This document shows, piece after piece, positions 18,801 through 20,509 of a stretch of 20,509 bases of DNA. Position numbers and translations under genes: made by a program. The DNA is taken from positions 1-20,509 of IMG/VR virus record IMGVR_UViG_3300021085_003264, one strand, 5' to 3'. Source of the stretch: a virus. Numbering within the stretch: the stretch's first letter is position 1; the number at the start of each line of letters is the position of its first letter. The notes under the pieces were generated by a model. The model saw only the letters and a list, made by a program, of their open reading frames with translations. It was not told where the DNA came from and made no database searches.

Positions 18801-20509
18801 ACTATACTGGTAACTACGTAGGAAACTACTCACGTACTCGTAGTTCAACGTTCTACTATACTGGTAACTACACTCGTGGTGTAACATATACTGGTAACTA
18901 CGGTCGTACTCGTGCAACTAACTATGCAGGCAACTTCGTAGGTAACTACGCACGTGGATATGCCGGTAACTTTGCTGGAGATTACTCACGTAACCGTGCA
19001 GCATCATATGCTGGTAACTTCGTAGGAGACTACAGTCGTACACGTGGAGCATCATATGCTGGTAACTACTCACGAGATCGTGTAACTAACTTCACTGGTA
19101 ACTTTGCTGGAGATTACTCACGTAACCGTGCATTCTCATATGCTGGGGATTATTCTCGTACACGTACTGGTGCTTACACTGGTAACTACGGTCGTACTCG
19201 TACTGGTAACTATACTGGTAACTATGCAAGAACAAGTACTAGAACTTCAACCAATACTGGTTACTACACAAGAACTGGCTATTATGCTGGCGATTATGTC
19301 GGTAACTATACTCGTACTCTAGGATACGCTGGTGACTATGTCGGTAACTATGCAAGAACAAGTACTAGAACTTCTACACGTACTCGTTACTCTGCATACG
19401 CAAGAACTCGTGTAACTAACTACGTTGGTGACTTTACTCGCAACCGTGTAACTAACTTTGCAGGCAACTTTGTCGGTAACTACGCAAGAACTTCAACTCG
19501 AACTTCTACACGTACTCGTTACTCTGCATACGCAAGAACTCGTGTAACTAACTACGTTGGTGACTTTACTCGTACTTCGACTCGTACTTCGACTCGTAAC
19601 CGTGGCTCTGCTTATGCAAGAACTCGTGTAACTAACTACGTTGGTGATTTCACTAGAGATAGAGTAACTAACTTCGCTGGTAACTTCGTAGGCAACTATG
19701 CACGTGGATACGCTGGTGATTTTGTTGGTAACTATGCTCGTGGATATGCTGGCGACTTCGCTGGTAACTATACTGGTGAGTATGCTCGTACTTCAACACG
19801 TACTCGTTACTCTGCATACGTACGTAACCGAATTTCGGTATACACTCGTAACCGTAGTTCTGCATATACCCGTGACCGTGTAACTAACTTTGCTGGTGAC
19901 TTCACTGGTAACTACTCTAGAACTTTCTCTGGTCAATACTCACGTAACTACGCAGGTAACTTTGTAGGTGATTACGTTGGTGACTTTGCTGGTAACTATG
20001 TTGGTAACTATGCAAGAGACTTCGGTGGAAACTACGTAGGAAACTACACACGTGGATTCGCAGGAGAATACGTAGGTAACTACTCACGAGGATTCGCTGG
20101 TGAATATACTGGTGCTTACTCTGGAACTTACTCACGTAACTTCGGTGGAAACTACGTAGGAAACTACGCACGTGGCTTCGTTGGTGAGTACACAGGAACC
20201 TACAGCAACACATTCACTGGTAACTACTCACGTGGATTCTCTGGTCAATACACAAGAGATTTCGCTGGAGACTTCACTGGCAACTATGCAAGAACGTTTG
20301 CTGGAGATTATGTTGGTGAGTACGCTCGTGACTTCGTAGGTGACTTCGTAGGTAACTACTCACGCGACTTCGTAGGTAACTACTCACGTGTCCGTGTATC
20401 TGCTTACTCAAGAATCCGTAGTTCTGCATACTCCGGTACTTACTCACGTGATCGTGTATCTACATACGTAGGTGACTTCACTGGTAACTACTCACGCGGA
20501 TTTACTGGT
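15821..20509 (+). CDS. giant tetrapeptide-repeat virion protein (partial, open at right edge)
   Basis: The frame from a GTG at 15821 stays open for 1563 codons to the window end. The GTG is preferred because GAGAG precedes it by eight bases and the encoded 'SASSIPLKIKNTDGDLQEFT' matches how I recall related structural proteins of marine T4-like phages starting. The first ATG, at 15896, would remove this segment and has no spaced ribosome binding site. Residues 1-268 form a head with 'NIGSFVDTFYNEPAGTHP', 'GSDFARPVGYYA' and an internal duplication around EM.D. Residues 269-878 and 975-1563 are tetrapeptide repeats such as YAGN, FVGN, YSRG, STRT and RVTN, split by a globular island at 879-974. 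Inside the repeats all positive charge is Arg, and I see no Lys, Cys, His, Met or Trp. It probably forms a long fibre or a sticky surface layer of the virion. It has its own late promoter. Confidence 0.85.
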   Translation, partial: MSASSIPLKIKNTDGDLQEFTPAQEMYLAVKVGEALAEASAGDVGDISLTNGTNIGSFVDTFYNEPAGTHPMSAITGTSVTTTLKQVGGSASESGSDFARPVGYYADNSNPGFYEMVDSDLDNLTNRALKNVETLGLQGAYELSTSSPGSDWTKHIDGVFSDTHGDGTTTQYHIWKKVTLATPPSGVTTTRPVATDYDGSSSFSGFKEMSDAEIKYTLGQRAKSLRATAGAIGSYQLRSSAQGAPTLAGTWVPRGSASNTRRTIVDVAYARTRNSAYTRTRISAYTRNRISTYTRNSVDTFSRTFVGEYTGAYSRDFVGNYARDFIGNYARTRVSSYTRNRLTAFTGYFAGTYNRSRVSTYVRNRITPFTGTFSRNRVSSYTRGRVSTYSGTYSRNRSSSYSADYTRTRVSAYTGTYSGTYSRNRVSAYAGTYSRNRVSAYARTSTRTRTSAYSADYTRTRITNYTRDRVTNFAGVFSRARVSSYTRNRVTNFAGNFVGNYARGFVGNYSRGFAGNYSRGYAGDYVGNYARVSTRTSTRTRYSAYARTSTRTRYSAYTRDRVTNFAGNFVGNYATTFTGDFVGNYSRTFTGNYGGDFVGNYATTFTGDFVGNYARGYAGNYAGDYVGNYSRDRVTNFAGDFVGNYATTFTGDFVGNYARGYAGDFAGNYVGDYARTSTRTRYQTYDYTRTSTRTSTRTLTYTRTLYYAGNYVGDYARNRAFSYVGDYSRNRAFSYVGNYGRTRTGNYTGNYGRTRATNYAGNFVGNYGRTRAASYVGNYARTSTRTRNATYTGNYGRTSTRTRYSAYSRDRVTNFTGNFAGDYSRNRAATLDYTRVSTTGAPYVGNYSRTSTRTSAVASNYTRSVTSTRTSTRTSAVTTSGGWTSYFGVASNPIFAGDSAGTNIYWKRESEGGLHMHSVFWLSEGFKGMTTTTSSGTTSMTLGGVSYGRGTFLGYRSIWAVYKVRRYQTGGTTNYTGNFAGNFTGTATYSRTTNYTGNYVGNYSRTRSSTFYYTGNYTRGVTYTGNYGRTRATNYAGNFVGNYARGYAGNFAGDYSRNRAASYAGNFVGDYSRTRGASYAGNYSRDRVTNFTGNFAGDYSRNRAFSYAGDYSRTRTGAYTGNYGRTRTGNYTGNYARTSTRTSTNTGYYTRTGYYAGDYVGNYTRTLGYAGDYVGNYARTSTRTSTRTRYSAYARTRVTNYVGDFTRNRVTNFAGNFVGNYARTSTRTSTRTRYSAYARTRVTNYVGDFTRTSTRTSTRNRGSAYARTRVTNYVGDFTRDRVTNFAGNFVGNYARGYAGDFVGNYARGYAGDFAGNYTGEYARTSTRTRYSAYVRNRISVYTRNRSSAYTRDRVTNFAGDFTGNYSRTFSGQYSRNYAGNFVGDYVGDFAGNYVGNYARDFGGNYVGNYTRGFAGEYVGNYSRGFAGEYTGAYSGTYSRNFGGNYVGNYARGFVGEYTGTYSNTFTGNYSRGFSGQYTRDFAGDFTGNYARTFAGDYVGEYARDFVGDFVGNYSRDFVGNYSRVRVSAYSRIRSSAYSGTYSRDRVSTYVGDFTGNYSRGFTG
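16625..18454 (+). repeat. tetrapeptide repeat array, block 1
   Basis: About 150 tetrads encoded by 12-base units run from residue 269 to 878. Early units are mostly of the YTRN-RVSA type. Around 17290-17860 runs of FVGN, YARG and YAGD dominate. Near 17860-17930 and 18360-18450 runs of STRT occur. Synonymous wobble differences between copies are frequent (tac/tat, gca/gct, tca/tct), so the pattern is kept at protein level. Confidence 0.93.
18455..18742 (+). other. non-repeat globular island inside the repeat protein
   Basis: Residues 879-974 lose the tetrad pattern and contain residues absent from the repeats: Trp (GGWTSYF, IYWKRE, FWLSEG, SIWAVY), His-Met-His, Lys and Met. Strands such as 'GLHMHSVFWLSEGFKG' and 'TSMTLGGVSYGRGTF' suggest a small beta domain. 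It lies between two repeat arrays and could be a knob, a receptor-binding domain or a chain-register domain. No family is recognised. Confidence 0.75.
18743..20509 (+). repeat. tetrapeptide repeat array, block 2 (continues past edge)
   Basis: This is the second array, residues 975-1563, resuming with YTGN after the island. To about 19900 it mixes Gly-type tetrads with STRT, RYSA and RVTN. From 19920 it becomes richer in Gly-type tetrads with acidic or amide ends (FAGE, YVGN, FSGQ, YARD). It is still repeating at the last base of the window, so the full length is unknown. Confidence 0.93.
19368..19572 (+). repeat. 73-bp perfect direct repeat pair within block 2
   Basis: Bases 19368-19440 and 19500-19572 are identical over 73 bases, offset by 132 bases (44 codons, 11 tetrads). 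A shorter third copy of the distal part starts near 19617 with some synonymous changes. The offset is a whole number of tetrads, so recombination between copies would keep both frame and register. Confidence 0.9.

Noticed and set aside
19668-20213. Two minus-strand open frames rich in Ser/His/Tyr/Gln/Arg
   Set aside because: They are reverse-complement shadows of the tetrad repeat. They have no ribosome binding site or promoter and point against every other gene.
16625-20509. CRISPR-like or noncoding tandem array because of the dense short DNA repeats
   Set aside because: Repeats are in units of 12 bases with wobble variation, there are no unique spacers, and one frame is open throughout, so this is coding repeat DNA.
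17000-20509. Collagen-like triple helix for the Gly-rich repeat
   Set aside because: Gly recurs every fourth or eighth residue and not every third, and Pro is nearly absent.

Overview
The window looks like part of the late (virion) region of a T4-superfamily marine myovirus, broadly of the cyanophage-like type. The evidence is: every gene lies on the + strand and is tightly packed with overlapping starts and stops; one gene reads as T4 gp8 (baseplate wedge); its downstream neighbour has the N-terminal domain (DUF4815-like) typical of large structural proteins of marine T4-like phages; and two TATAAATA late promoters are present. No tRNA, integrase, transposase, CRISPR array or clear host gene is visible. 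The host cannot be read from the sequence.

Layout. 27-1022: a putative glycosyltransferase-like protein (capsule-synthesis type). 1030-1037: late promoter. 1074-2465: gp8-like baseplate wedge subunit. 2474-8785: very large virion protein with a DUF4815-like region and a Gly/Asp/Ser linker. 8788-9021: small coiled-coil protein. 9014-12961: long fibre or host-recognition protein made of about eight divergent modules of roughly 85-120 residues. 12958-13260 and 13260-15176: a small and a larger protein sharing an N-terminal signature. 15211-15690: putative tail-fibre assembly chaperone. 15727-15759: intrinsic terminator. 15762-15769: second late promoter. 15821 to the right edge: a giant open reading frame that starts with GTG and has no stop in the window (at least 1563 codons).

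The GTG-initiated gene is the most unusual object here. After a head of about 268 residues, almost all of it is an array of roughly 300 tetrapeptides of the form (Y/F/S/R)-(A/V/T/S)-(G/R)-(N/D/T/G), interrupted once by a globular island of about 96 residues. The array follows a simple grammar. An Arg-first tetrad occurs only after a tetrad with Arg in position 3 and is followed by an aromatic. The clear breaks of register that I found are two residues long. I see no Lys, Cys, His, Met or Trp inside the tetrads.

Inferred working: these genes probably build the baseplate and its attached fibres. gp8 and the DUF4815-like protein form the platform, the modular and tetrad-repeat proteins act as fibres or adhesins, the small protein of the AP(C) type helps fibre assembly, and the two late promoters place the giant fibre gene in its own transcription unit.
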